From: Scalesia atractyloides
Lineage: Eukaryota > Streptophyta > Magnoliopsida > Asterales > Asteraceae
DNA: 64,000 nucleotides
Direction: 5' to 3'
Assembly (NCBI GenBank): GCA_947069175.1
Contig: CAMTDV010000023.1
Span: 91,882,240-91,946,239 of the forward strand
Shown piece after piece: positions 46,080 to 56,183 of the stretch; the stretch's first letter is position 1, and each line of letters opens with the position of its first letter. A model generated the notes under the pieces. It ran no database searches. It was not told the DNA's origin and saw only the letters and a list, made by a program, of their open reading frames with translations. A program made the translations under genes and the position numbers.

Positions 46080-47301
46080 GAGTTAAATGCTTGGTTGGTC
46101 CCTGTGGTTTGCAAAAATTATAGACTTGATCCTAGTGGTTTACTAATTACATGCGTGGTACCAAAACTTGTCAAAAATGAAGTCGCTTAGTCCCCAGCCC
46201 TAACATCAGTTAGATATCTCTGTTAAAACACCCATGTGCTTGGCACATGAGGGTAATTTGGTCCTTTCAGTCCAGCCACTATAAAAGGAGTTAAATACCC
46301 CCACCCCTTCTTCTTCCCCAAACCACCACTACCATCTCATCAGAGAAGATCACACAGATGTGTTAGGCCGCTCACATGGCGTCAGAGGGTGTGGTAGGTA
46401 AAACAAGCGTTACGATCGCTAATCTCGCTGAAGAAGCTAAGATCATTAGTGAAGGTGTCAAGGCTCCCAGCCGCCACGCTTTACTCTCCATCTGCAAGTC
46501 TCTCGTCACCGGAAGTGTCGTCGAAGGAGTGTTAGTGCTTTCAATTATGTGTTTTGTTGTTGCTTTATGTTAATTTGATTTCTGATATGTTTTGAATAAG
46601 TTTATTGTGTAGATTTGTGTGTTTTGAGATTGTGACCATGTATAGTTGAATGATCTCTGTTAGATTGATTAGTTTACCTGATGTTGGTGAAGAAATTTTG
46701 TTTTTGTTTCTAGAAAGTGACTAATTGCAAAAAGTGTTGGCTTGATGTTGAGAGTGAGAGCTAAATTTTAGCTAGGGTTTGGTCATTCTAGGTTTGGAAA
46801 ATAGGTTTAGTTAGAAGGAATCTATCAGTAAAGAGATTGATTTTATTATATGAAAGTCGGTTATGTGTAAATTGTAATTACTCTATTTGTTATATACAGT
46901 GATGAGATTTATTTGTAAGAAGTCCACCACATCTACTCTACTTTGATCGTATATAGTTGTGTGGTGGTGGGCTCGTTTTTCCGGCAGCACGTGGTGGTGA
47001 GTGGGAGTTAAGTGGTGGGTATTCGGTGGAGGAGATGAGATGGTGATGGTGGTTTGGGGAAGAAGAAGGGGGTGGGGGTGGTATTTAACTCTTTTTAAAG
47101 TGGGCTAGACTGAAAGGACCAAATTACCCTCATGTGCCATGCACATGGAGTGTTTTAACAGAGATATTTAACTGATGTTAGGGCTAGGGACCAAGCGAGT
47201 TCATTTTTGACAAGTTTTGGTACCACACGTGTAATTAGTAAACCACTAGGACCAAGTCTGCAGTTTTTGCAAACCACAGGGAACAACCAAGCATTTAACT
47301 C
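46080..47301. mobile_element. Pack-MULE, 1,222 bp, carrying a host gene fragment
   Basis: Terminal inverted repeats of about 260 bp (46080-46341 and 47040-47301) begin GAGTTAAATGCTTGGTTG and remain highly similar throughout, including GTTTACTAATTACA, ACCAAAACTTGTCAAAAATGA and GAGGGTAATTTGGTCCTTTC. The exact 9-mer CGTTTTTGG flanks the element (46071-46079 and 47302-47310), the Mutator-type target duplication. The interior is not transposase: it is the 5' end of a mitochondrial carrier gene. It sits inside the first exon of DUF674 pseudogene A. Confidence 0.95.
46376..46935 (+). pseudogene. Captured ADNT1-type mitochondrial carrier exon 1 plus intron part
   Basis: The frame from 46376 reads MASEGVVGKTSVTIANLAEE, then EGVKAPSRHALLSICKSLVT, matching the N-terminus of the plant mitochondrial adenine nucleotide transporter ADNT1 (Arabidopsis At4g01100), where this segment leads into AGGVAGG of the first membrane helix. 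Here the match ends at TGSVVEG, about where the parental exon ends, and the sequence continues as T-rich, intron-like DNA to about 46935; capture was therefore genomic DNA, not cDNA. The carrier repeats (PX(D/E)XX(K/R)) are absent, so no transport activity is possible. The frame itself is open for 65 codons. Transcription from the element is unknown. Confidence 0.8.
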
Positions 47302-47400
47302 CGTTTTTGGACTTGCTGATATCTCTTTAGTCATCAAATCACACTGATCGACAGTATTATCTTTGAACTTCCGATAGCATTTAATTTGGTCATTTAACAA

Positions 47401-48362
47401 AATTTATCAAAATAATTCTAACAAAATTTAACAAAATAATTCTAACAGTGTTAGAAAATTGGACTCAAAGGATTAAAAAAAACGGTTACGGACTCAGGGC
47501 ATTTAAAATTTTGATTTTGGACTCAACTGGTTAATACTCTAAAATACAAGGACTCAAAAAGTAATTTTTTCAATTAACAATATTTTACATACCTATAATA
47601 TGTTAGTATAGTTATTACTTATTATCAAATTAACTTTATTTTTGCTAGCAAAATGAAACTTTGATTAAAATAACTCTTAACAAGGAAGAGATAGAAAACA
47701 ACAAAATATACCAATATCTCATACATTAAAACTAATCGCACACCATTGGCTTTGATTATCAATAATATGTTAGTATTGGAATGATAATGATAATAATTAA
47801 TTTGGCAAATAGAAAAAGTCATATTGAAATTAGAGACTTGACTGAGACTACGTCATCCTCTCAACCCACTTCCAACGATCAGTTGAATACCGAATAAAGA
47901 TAAATAGGAAAAGTCATATTTGAGATCTAATGCTTGTACTGATACAAAATTTATTTTATTTTATTTTGAAAGAAAATTTTATATACATATAAGATAGATG
48001 CTATTTAGATAATTTTTTATAATAAAAATTATTTAGTACTCAATAAAAGCTGCACTTTATACCTTCTCAGCTATGAAGCCTTTGTTGGCCCCTAATAAAA
48101 CTTTGTATACCTTATCTTTTGATATGTAAAGCCTTTGTTAGCATAAAAGCTGCACTTCTTTGATGGTAAATAACTAATTATAAATTCAAATTTTTAAAAA
48201 TAGTTTCTTTATATAAATGATTGATACAAATTCATCCTGGACACAATTTTGGATAAGTTTTGGTGTTACAATTTAATCATTTGTTTTTGAATTGTTAAAA
48301 GCGTTCGTTTCATTGAATGTAATGGAATTGGAATTCGCGCAAGAGTTGAACTTAATATAGGT
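47401..48362. other. Intergenic, nothing recognised
   Basis: AT-rich, with a short duplicated phrase (AAAATTTA(T/A)CAAAATAATTCTAACA near 47400-47440). No coding similarity. Confidence 0.4.
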
Positions 48363-48542
48363 GTGTTCGTTTCACACAATGGAATGAAATATGAATAGAA
48401 TTAGAATGTAGATTTTGTTCCTTATGTTATTTTCAGTTTCCATTTATTCTTTTGTTGAAACGAACAACATACATTTGGATTGAAATGTACATTCCAATTC
48501 AATCTGTTATCCATTTACCATTGCATTCTTTGAAACGAACAC
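48363..48542. mobile_element. MITE, about 180 bp, GTGTTCGTTTC ends
   Basis: Left end GTGTTCGTTTCACACAATGG and reversed right end GTGTTCGTTTCAAAGAATGC form inverted repeats of at least 12 bp. A partial, similar copy (GCGTTCGTTTCATTGAATG) lies immediately to the left at about 48301-48320. GTTCGTTTC termini suggest a hAT-like MITE, but this is tentative. Confidence 0.6.
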
Positions 48543-49033
48543 TACCATAAGCATATGCAATTTTACAAATTTTATAAAATGAAAGGTTTGGTTGTATTTA
48601 AGAAAAATGCATTTTGCAACACCCTTTTTTTCTGGCTTTCGAGACGTTTCAGTTTCTATGTTCCACCTTTTCTTTTTTAATTTTTTTTACTAGAATATTT
48701 GAAGACGCTTCTAACTTACTTCTAGACGTTCCCCTATGTATTGTAAACTATTAGTACATTTTAGACGTCTTCATGTTTATAAAAAACCATATTTATTTTT
48801 CTACCTTTGTCATCTTTTTTCTCCCTTTAAATTTTCTGCTGACCGTAGGAGTTCACACAGCACACAAGGATTCGACCAATATTAGTTTCTTGCAATTCTA
48901 GAGTTTTTACGGTAACTTTAAAGTTTGATTTTATGACTTTAATCCTTCTGTATTTGCTAAACTCTTAAAATACTCACAAAAAAGTTTAAAGAATCATATT
49001 AATAAGTAATTAATTTATTATTTATGGTATTAT
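48543..49033. other. Intergenic, nothing recognised
   Basis: AT-rich sequence upstream of the kinase pseudogenes; no ectodomain exon was found here. Confidence 0.4.
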
Positions 49034-50150
49034 TTGAATCCCGCCTGTGAATTTTCTTCATCCCTTTTCCATGAAGAACATGTCAATATATTTTGTTATG
49101 GGTCATCTCAATATATTTCAATATATTCCAAGAAGAATATTTCAATATATAAGTTGGTCGGTGATCCTCTTATAAATTTAAAGTCATCATCCAGTTATGG
49201 GTCATCTCTTTCAAATTCTCCTCCTAATTGTACGACATCTATCATTATGTTCGTGGCCACCGGCAATGAATCGGAACCCTCAACCTCCGTGCAATGGTCG
49301 CAACTTTGTCGCCAATTCAAATTCCACGAAATTCAATCAGCAACAAAAAACTTTGACGAATCATTAGTAATCGGGCAAGGTGGTTTTGGGAAAGTGTATA
49401 GAGGTAACATCAACAACAGATCAAGCCTAGTTACTGCAGCCCTGAAACGATTGGATAGCATGTCTAATCAAGGGGCATCTGAGTTCTAAGCTGAAGTTGA
49501 AATGCTTTCAAAGTTACGGCATTGTCATTTAGTGTCTTTGATTGGTTACTGTAATCACCAAAGAGAGATGATCCTTGTATACGAATATATGCCCCGTGGA
49601 ACACTTGCAGATCATCTCCATAAACTTGGTACGCCTCTTTCTTGGATTCAGCGACTCAAGATTTGCATAGGTGCGGCTCGAGGATTAGACTACCTCCACG
49701 CAGGTACGGGTCTTGAAGTTGGTATTATACACCGAGATGTAAAGAGCTCCAACATATTGTTAGATGAAAGATGGGAAGCTAAAGTTTCAGACTTCGGGTT
49801 GTCTAAAATAAGCAAGAGGAATCAGCCATCGACTTATGTCAGCACACTTGTTAAAAGGCACTTTTGGATATATGGATCCCAATTATTTCGTCACCGGAAA
49901 GCCAACGATGAAGTCTGATGTATATGCTTTTGGGGTGGTGATGTTAGAAGTGTTGTGTCGGAAGAGGGCCGTGGATAACAATCTTGATTGGGGAATAGCA
50001 ACATGGGCTCTAGACTCCATCAAAGAAGGTCGTTTGAAGGATATAGTTGATTCTGACATAAGAGATGAAATTTTCTCAAAATGTTAGAAACAGTTTGGTA
50101 GAATGGCTGATATATTTTCTTTCAATGACAACCGTCAAAAGTCAGGTATA
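49034..50150 (+). pseudogene. FERONIA-like (CrRLK1L-type) kinase pseudogene without ectodomain
   Basis: A kinase domain close to CrRLK1L/FERONIA-like receptor kinases: FKFHEIQSATKNFDESLVIG, glycine loop GQGGFGKVY, ALKRL for the catalytic lysine, LRHCHLVSLIGYC, ILVYEYMPRGTLADHLH, HRDVKSSNILLD for the catalytic loop (RD type), VSDFGLSK, TFGYMDPNYF and SDVYAFGVVMLEVLCRKRAV. Lesions: an in-frame TAA at 49487 (GASEF/AEVEML, where family members have Trp), a frameshift in an A-run near 49853 between VSTLVK and GTFGYMD, and a stop at 50085 where the family has CLKEF. No malectin-like ectodomain or membrane helix is visible upstream; the first 70 codons are low complexity. Catalytic motifs are otherwise intact, so decay is recent or the copy was already truncated. 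Confidence 0.85.
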
Positions 50151-50560
50151 CAGATTCATTGATTTATTTTATCCTTAACATCCTAAAATAGATTTCGCAA
50201 ACCTTTTGTTGGTTCAGGCCCTTCAAACACACACTCAAAGCACACATAATTTACGTACGCTGTCTGTATATTGAACTTCAAAGGTTACAAGAGCTAATAA
50301 ATCAAAATACGTTCATAGCAATCCTATTAATATTAACATAAATAGAGAAAAAATCCTGCTAGAAATGTTCCACTGTTAACCTTTTTTGACCCACTCAACC
50401 AGCTGCTGCCGACCCGAATCCAGCTCCCCGCCCATGACCTGTGTGACCCGCAAACGAACCGATTAACCCAACACTCTTTATGTGTTTCTTTATCAGTGGT
50501 TTGCTTCACCTTGTTCATCTAGTATCTTGCTAGTTTTTTGGGTAAATTTAAAAAAAAAAG
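50151..50560. other. Spacer between the two kinase pseudogenes
   Basis: No coding similarity; the 61-codon minus frame at 50333-50518 is chance. Confidence 0.4.
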
Positions 50561-50561
50561 G

Positions 50562-51704
50562 TAATGATAATGTGCTGAAATGTCTTACAGGTTTGGAGGT
50601 TGTACTAGTCATGCCCAAGAAGAAGAAGCCCCACATACGTACGGATTTTGAATCCCTCATGCCCATGAAGTGGAAGCTAATGTTTACAGAAAAATTCATC
50701 CTTAAAAATGGCACAATGTTATTAAAAGATAAACGAAAAAACATTGTGGTTTCCATAAAAAAATTTCAAGCTGAAGAGCTAGAAAAGGCGACTATGAATT
50801 ATGCAAAAAATATGGTTATTGGAAGAGGTATTTATGACATTGTGTACAAGGGAATACTACCAGATAACAGTGTGGTAGCAATCAAGAGGATCAAAATATC
50901 TGACGAAATACAGGTGGAGCAATTTATAAATGAAATTATAGTTCTTGGAGAAATTAATCACATGAACATGGTGCAACTTTTGGGATGTTCTTTGGAAGCC
51001 GACTTCCTGTTTCTAGTTTATGAATTTGTTTCTAATTACAATCTTTATCATTAAATTCATAATAAAAATATTAATAGTACAGGAAGATTGTCATGGGATA
51101 GCCGATTAAGGATAGCACATGAATCTGCTGGCGCGCTTGCGTAACTTCATTCAGATGCTACAATGACCATTGTGCACGGTGATGTGAAGTTAGCTAGCAT
51201 TTTGTTGGATGCAAATTACATCGCAAAAGTTGCAGATTTTGGTGGCTCAAAGGCAGTCCCGTTGGGTTATGATCAAGTCTCTACAATACTTCAAGGGACA
51301 TTAGGTTATTTGGATCCCGAATATTTTGATACATATAAACTAACAGATAAGAGTGACGTGTATAGCTTTGGTGTGGTTCTTGCAGAACTACTCACAGGAT
51401 TAAAGCCCATTGATACTGAAAGAGGTGAAGAAGATATCAATCTTGCAACATATTTCGTGAAGGCGAGAGGGAAAATCGGTTGAGTGGGATTGTTGATCTT
51501 CAAATTTTAGCGGAGGCAACTGTTGAACAGCTAAAAGCCGCATGTGAACTGGTATGTAGATGCCTTCGCGGGGAAGGTGCTTACAGACCTAGCATGAAAG
51601 ACGTGACCATGGAACTAGAAAGAATAAAAAAGTTCACCATGTATCCTTGGGGTGATCTTAATGATTTTACTTTTAGTATTACTAGTGACACCTTTACAGT
51701 TTAG
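50562..51704 (+). pseudogene. Wall-associated-kinase-like (WAK) kinase pseudogene
   Basis: Cytoplasmic part of a WAK/WAK-like receptor kinase: a juxtamembrane EKFILKNGTMLLKD, FQAEELEKATMNYAKNMVIG, VYKGILPDNSVVAIKRIK, INHMNMVQLLGCSLEADFLF, LSWDSRLRIAHESAGALA, VADFGGSKAVP, GTLGYLDPEYFDTYKLTDKS, DVYSFGVVLAELLTGLKPI and ERPSMKEV-like YRPSMKDVTMELERI near the end. Lesions: the glycine loop is GRGIYDIVY instead of GRGGYGTVY, stops at about 51052 (after NLYH) and 51142 (after GALA), HRD replaced by HGD (catalytic loop VHGDVK), and a frameshift near 51480. The EGF-like ectodomain and membrane helix are missing. It lies about 400 bp downstream of the FERONIA-like pseudogene on the same strand. Confidence 0.85.
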
Positions 51705-52300
51705 ATAGTATTTAAAATCTCTTTATGTCTATTATGGTGTAGAATTTCATGTTTCGGCTTAAAGTTTTTCTTATTGGTAACATGTAAATATTTCACATCT
51801 ATGGCGTTGTTATTTTTAATCTTAGTAATTCCAAGACAAGTTTACACAGTTTTGAATTTGGTGAGTTTATGTTTTCCTTTAACATAAATTGAAGACTTAA
51901 TGAGAACAATGCACATTAGTATGTTCCTATACAGCTGGGTTGATTATATCCTTTTTAAAAATTACAGATATGGTACACAATGTTTACCAAACAATAATAC
52001 GTTTGGTATTTTTTATTTTTCACGAATAGATAATTAGACATTAAAATCAGATAAATCTATGTAAAATAACCACTTTACCTTTTACTTAAACAAAACCTTA
52101 AAAAGTATAACCCCTTCTTATACGAAACTTAATGTTCTCTTCAATAGAAAAGAAAAAAGAACATGTTCACAAATATTCTATATACTATGTATAAGAATGA
52201 AAATCAACTAAACGTATTTCGTGTGCAAAAGAACAAATTAATCTACATACCTTTCAAATCCACAAAATGTGCAGCTCTTCAAGTTCCAATAGCACTTTCA
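51705..52300. other. Intergenic, nothing recognised
   Basis: AT-rich with no clear elements; the plus frame 52163-52438 overlaps the PPR pseudogene on the other strand and is not called. Confidence 0.4.
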
Positions 52301-52858
52301 CTAATGATCCATACAAGAATAAACACCATTTTTAAAATGATGAAACCGATTCACATCCCTAGCAATGATTTCCCTTCTAAAAATCTTGGAAATCAACTTT
52401 GTATCCGAGATTCCCACAAACCCGCAAGTTCTTCATGATCCTAATCATTGTACCACCGGGCTTTTTACTAATCAACCCAAATGCAATAGCTAACCTTTCA
52501 CTATGTTGACATAATACACCTTTTAGATCATCTTCCATATCATAAAGCACCAAAAATTCATCGGAAACATGCCCAGATGCATCAAGAAGTCGATTCATTT
52601 CTTCCAACATAGCATAGATCTTGTCACTTGCAAGAAACTTGTGAACGACACCATCTACTTCAATTGATGTGCAACCCGGTATTATTTTTATCCGACGTCT
52701 TTAAACTTTGTTCCTATTCTTAAAATCGTCATCCCATCTACTATCTGCGTTATAAAGATTTGATAGATGCATATGAGTCCCCGAGTTTCAAGAACTTTTT
52801 TCAGCAAAATGTTCACCCAGTTGAATGTTTTTGTATAATGTACAAGCAATCAACCAAT
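52301..52858 (-). pseudogene. PPR-DYW protein, C-terminal pseudogene fragment
   Basis: The E/E+/DYW end of an organellar RNA-editing PPR protein. In order on the minus strand: ACTLYKNIQLGEHFAEK, HLSNLYNADSRWDD, RIKIIPGCTSIEVDGVVHKF, MLEEMNRLLDASGHV, HSERLAIAFGLISKKPGGT, MIRIMKNLRVCG, then after a frameshift KLISKIFRREIIARDVNRFH and HFKNGVYSCMDH with a stop at 52303-52301. The DYW deaminase keeps the HSE of the active site, but a small deletion removes the second cysteine of CXXC (VCGDC in intact proteins) and the terminal triplet is MDH rather than DYW. Further frameshifts lie near 52780 and a stop near 52700. No PPR repeats precede it. Confidence 0.85.
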
Positions 52859-53087
52859 CAAATTGTATTCTTTCCTTTTTAAGATTTTAATATTATTTTA
52901 ACGGTAACCATTACGCATAGAGGTGAAAAAAGTGAGTGGGGGCTCATGCCTACATGACATGGGCTTTTTGGCTGGAGTAGTTTGTTTTAGTTAATCTCCT
53001 CTATGTATGTGTTTTGTGTGGCTATATATTTAGCGACAAGTACTTTTATGGTATATGTATGAAATGAAAGTTATATCTCTCTATAAC

Positions 53088-53745
53088 TCTTCTAGTTTCC
53101 CTCTAATTTATGTCCCAAGTTTGGTACTTATAAAAAAGGTAGCTCTGATTGTAACAGAGATCAGTGATTGTTAATAGACGATATTGTGTCTCGAGTGGGT
53201 GTTTCGCCGACGAAAAAGGATGGTGGCGGCGATGAGCTCTACAAAGCTTTGGTAGCAAATCTAAACGAGAAAGTTATAAATTATATTGTATTGATAAGTA
53301 CTAGTTTTGGGTTACAAGAGGGTGTATACACACGTATTTACTTCATCTATCCTCATCTATGAGCTTGTGTCTAATTAATATTGACACGCGTACAAAAAAC
53401 ATAGATTTCTCAAACATTCGGAGGTTTCAAACGCTGGTAACACCATTTGTGTAATAATGAAACTTCAATCACAAAAATGAAACACCTTCTCCAAAAATAC
53501 AATTCAGGAAAATAACTGATAAAGGAACTAGTACATTTTACAGACATAATGTTACTAAGAAAATGAATGACTTTTAATTAAAAATCCAATAGCTATCCAA
53601 GTTCATTTATTCCAGTTCATGCGCAAGGCTTTTGGTTAAGGTCGAGCAAGATTTTAGCGACGCTTTCAGCATGCTCAAACCCTGCAAAACAAAATGGCAT
53701 CAACAAAACTAACACAAATGAAACCATGTGTAAAAGTCGACTAGA
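53088..53745. repeat. Segmental duplication, unit B (left part)
   Basis: Counterpart of 45052-45740 in direct orientation, with many substitutions and small indels. It continues at 55008-55575 beyond two transposons inserted in a TA microsatellite. Confidence 0.8.
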
Positions 53746-53766
53746 TCTTATATATATATATATATA

Positions 53767-54464
53767 GGGTTCTAGAGTGAACACTAAGTTGAGAGTGAAC
53801 CGTGTGAACTAATCTGAGCCATTGAATTATATAATCTACAGATTTTTAAACAATGACGAGATTGTAATTATAATGTTATAAATTCCCTTTAAATTAATTG
53901 ACACAAGGGTATTTGCATCTTTTGTAAATTGCATTTATTAAACAATATAATTAAAATTCCTAAAATCTTGCTAGTTTCCGTATATACAAGATACACAGTT
54001 GTTAGTGTATACACATGTGTACAATCTCGATAGTATTAGTTTATACTAAATACGCAGATGTTAGTTTATGCACATATGTACTTGAATAATACACATGTGT
54101 ATAAATCTGGTTTATACCGACCTGTGGGAACAAGATGTAATTATACACAAGTGTATAAGTCTTGTATATACTGACCTGTATACACATATGTAAAAAAACA
54201 TAATTTAATTAGGTTTAATATTTAATTTTAAAAAGAATATAAGAGTTTATTTAAAAATAAACATTAGCGATTTAATCTCTTATAACTAAAATAATAGAGA
54301 AATACCTAAAAATGAGAGAGAGAGTTAAGAGATGAGAAAATTAAAGGATTTTAATTAAAAGTACTTGACTAATATCAACCTTACCTTTTTAATGCAGAAA
54401 AAAAATGATTAAAGGCCAAGATTAGTTTTCACTCTCAAGAAGTTGTTCACAAATGATCCTAATC
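53767..54464. mobile_element. FAR1-type short element, copy 2, inverted, in a (TA)n tract
   Basis: Inverted relative to 27797-28613 and 61501-62201: it begins GGGTTCTAGAGTGAACACTA and ends TTGTTCACAAATGATCCTAA. (TA)n lies on both sides (53749-53766 and 54474-54510). It contains five or more ACACATGTGTA-type palindromes and no coding sequence. It occupies an intron of DUF674 pseudogene B. Confidence 0.75.
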
Positions 54465-54468
54465 ATAT

Positions 54469-54510
<42 letters not shown>

Positions 54511-54513
<3 letters not shown>

Positions 54514-54997
54514 GAAGGTTCATTTGAGAAGAAATTTAATGTGAGAAGAAAAAGAAGAAATGACATAATTGTAAAATATTAAATAGTTTATAACTTCTCT
54601 CATTAATTATGTTATCTCTCATTAATAAAACAAAAAAATTTTATCCTACACATTTTAAAATTTATCCTACATATATCTTATACTTATCAGAATTCACCCT
54701 ACACACATGTAAATTTACCCTACGCATTTCAAAATTTATTCTGCACATACTAAAATTTATCCTATACATGTCGAAAATTGTTTTTCACCATAAATTATTT
54801 TATCTTGAAAAAATATATTAAAAATGAGTTACAAGTTTAATTAATTAGTTAATTAATGACAATTATAGATTTACCTATATACCCTTTTTCATAATATTAA
54901 ATACACACATTAAATGAAGTAAATGAAGAATTTCTATTGGTTTAAAAGTTATTCTTTTTATTCTTATAAAAGTTTTCTTCTCATTTGAACTCTCCAC
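54511..54997. mobile_element. Second TIR element in the same (TA)n tract, about 490 bp
   Basis: Left end GGGGAAGGTTCATTTGAGAA; reversed right end TGGAGAGTTCAAATGAGAAG, then AAAA on both. The interior is AT-rich with a CATATTTTATCCTACA-like phrase repeated about six times (54640-54780). TA/TATA sequence flanks both ends. Unrelated in sequence to the neighbouring short element. Confidence 0.65.
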
Positions 54998-55623
54998 TAT
55001 ATATATTAGTGAGTGATATATACCTCTTGCAATAACTTCATATCTCTCAATATCATTGGCAGGACTTCTAACTTTTTTCAGAATCTCCATAATCGAAAAC
55101 GAAGATGACGGGGTTATGGTAAGGTCATCGGTCAATATCGTTGGGCAGGACTTCTATCCTTGGATCTTTTTTTCTATGATCAGTGACACCTGTCAGGATG
55201 GTTTTCAAAGAAAATACCTGGTTTTTGAGGAAAACTTTTGCACAATGTGGGGTTTAAGTAACATATCTTTGATACCTTATGACTTAAGGTATCTTCTTTC
55301 ACTCATATTTGATATGCTTTTAAAGGTATTAGCCATGCAACTATAAGAAGATGCTCCATTCATCAATGTCCTGATTACTGTACCTAAAGGTGTTGATAAG
55401 ATACCGAAGAGAAACTCAACAAAATCTTCCTTGGCTTCTGCATATAAAAGCTTTCCAGTAGAATTCTGGAAAGATACTTTTAGAAGAATATTCAAACTTG
55501 CTGATATCTCTTTTGTCATCAAATCACATGAATCGATAGTATTATTTTCAAACTTCCAAGAGCATCGTAAAGGATAGATCTTTGAGAAAACTAAATGTGT
55601 GAACGGACACTTAATTGAGAGCG

Positions 55624-55826
55624 CCAACTTTAAAAAATAAAGCATCTGCAGATACAAGGGTTTAGGGAACTAACAAAGCATACATACAAAAAAGCATGTA
55701 AACAAAGCAAAAGAATATGAAGCACCAACTTTAAAAAATAAAGCATCCGCAGATACAAGGGTTTAGGGAACTAACCAAGCATACATACAAAAAATTATGT
55801 AAACAAAGCAAAAGAATATGAAGAAG
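55624..55826. repeat. Tandem duplication, 101-bp unit, two copies
   Basis: The phrase CCAACTTTAAAAAATAAAGC starts at 55624 and again at 55725, with the following 80 bases almost identical (GCAGATACAAGGGTTTAGGG, AACAAAGCAAAAGAATATGA). Confidence 0.9.
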
Positions 55827-55829
55827 GTG

Positions 55830-56180
55830 TGTACATGATTGTTCTCTTAACATTAACCAAATGGACAAACATACATTAACACTCAAACGAACGATTTTTC
55901 ATGATTATGTTCATGTTTTTGTTTTTTTAAATGGACGTAGTTGACCAAACCTAAAAGGTAAATTGGTGAACTAAATGATTGTAAAAGGTAAACCCTTAAA
56001 CCCTGTTCTTGGCTATAAAATGGATTAAGGACACTAATATGATGTTGTTTAATGATAAAATTGATTGAAAAATTATTAAAACTTGCGGAGACAATTTAAA
56101 ACATGAGTATTGTGAAGTTTTAAGCATAAAAATTATTGTTCTGTTGTTGTTTGTTTGTTTTGTGGAGGCAAACGGTATCT
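55830..56180. other. Intergenic, nothing recognised
   Basis: AT-rich spacer; the 80-codon minus frame at 55996-56238 shows no domain. Confidence 0.4.
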
Positions 56181-56183
56181 CAT

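Larger units (their letters stand above)
45600..47400 (-). pseudogene. DUF674 pseudogene A, interrupted by a Pack-MULE
   Basis: Plant-specific DUF674 family relic, unknown function. On the minus strand the start is QCDLMTKEISASPK (ATG at 47334), where the Pack-MULE is inserted; beyond it (46079 downward) the frame resumes as a mutated match to the B copy, then loses about 175 bp. The next exon part (about 45960-45757) contains SSSFSTMDILKRLKVLLEYI and ERYEV, the DUF674 block that follows MVTDDL in intact proteins. A last exon reads LAKILLDLNQSLEHELNK then stop at about 45605. The insertion, the deletion and several stops abolish function. Confidence 0.7.
53620..55660 (-). pseudogene. DUF674 pseudogene B
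   Basis: Best preserved of three DUF674 copies. From the ATG at 55519 the minus strand reads MTKEISASLNILLKVSFQNS, TGKLLYAEAKEDFVEFLFGI, LSTPLGTVIRTLMNGASSYS and a SISNMSERRYLKS stop; this is the DUF674 N-terminal domain (in the family, KLLVD...VLFAEAGKDFVDFLF...LPLGTV). After lesions, MTDDLTITPSSSFSIMEILK and DIERYEV follow at about 55135-55030. The last exon (LLDLNQSLEHEL-like, about 53690-53620) lies beyond an intron now containing two transposable elements. A stop after YLKS and several frameshifts disable it. Function of the family is unknown. Confidence 0.75.

Noticed and set aside
46376..46573. Functional small mitochondrial carrier gene
   Set aside because: Only the N-terminal exon is present, inside a Pack-MULE, without any carrier repeat.
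49034..49247. N-terminal ectodomain of the FERONIA-like kinase
   Set aside because: The 70 codons are Ser/Tyr/Ile-rich low complexity without malectin-like motifs or a clear membrane helix.
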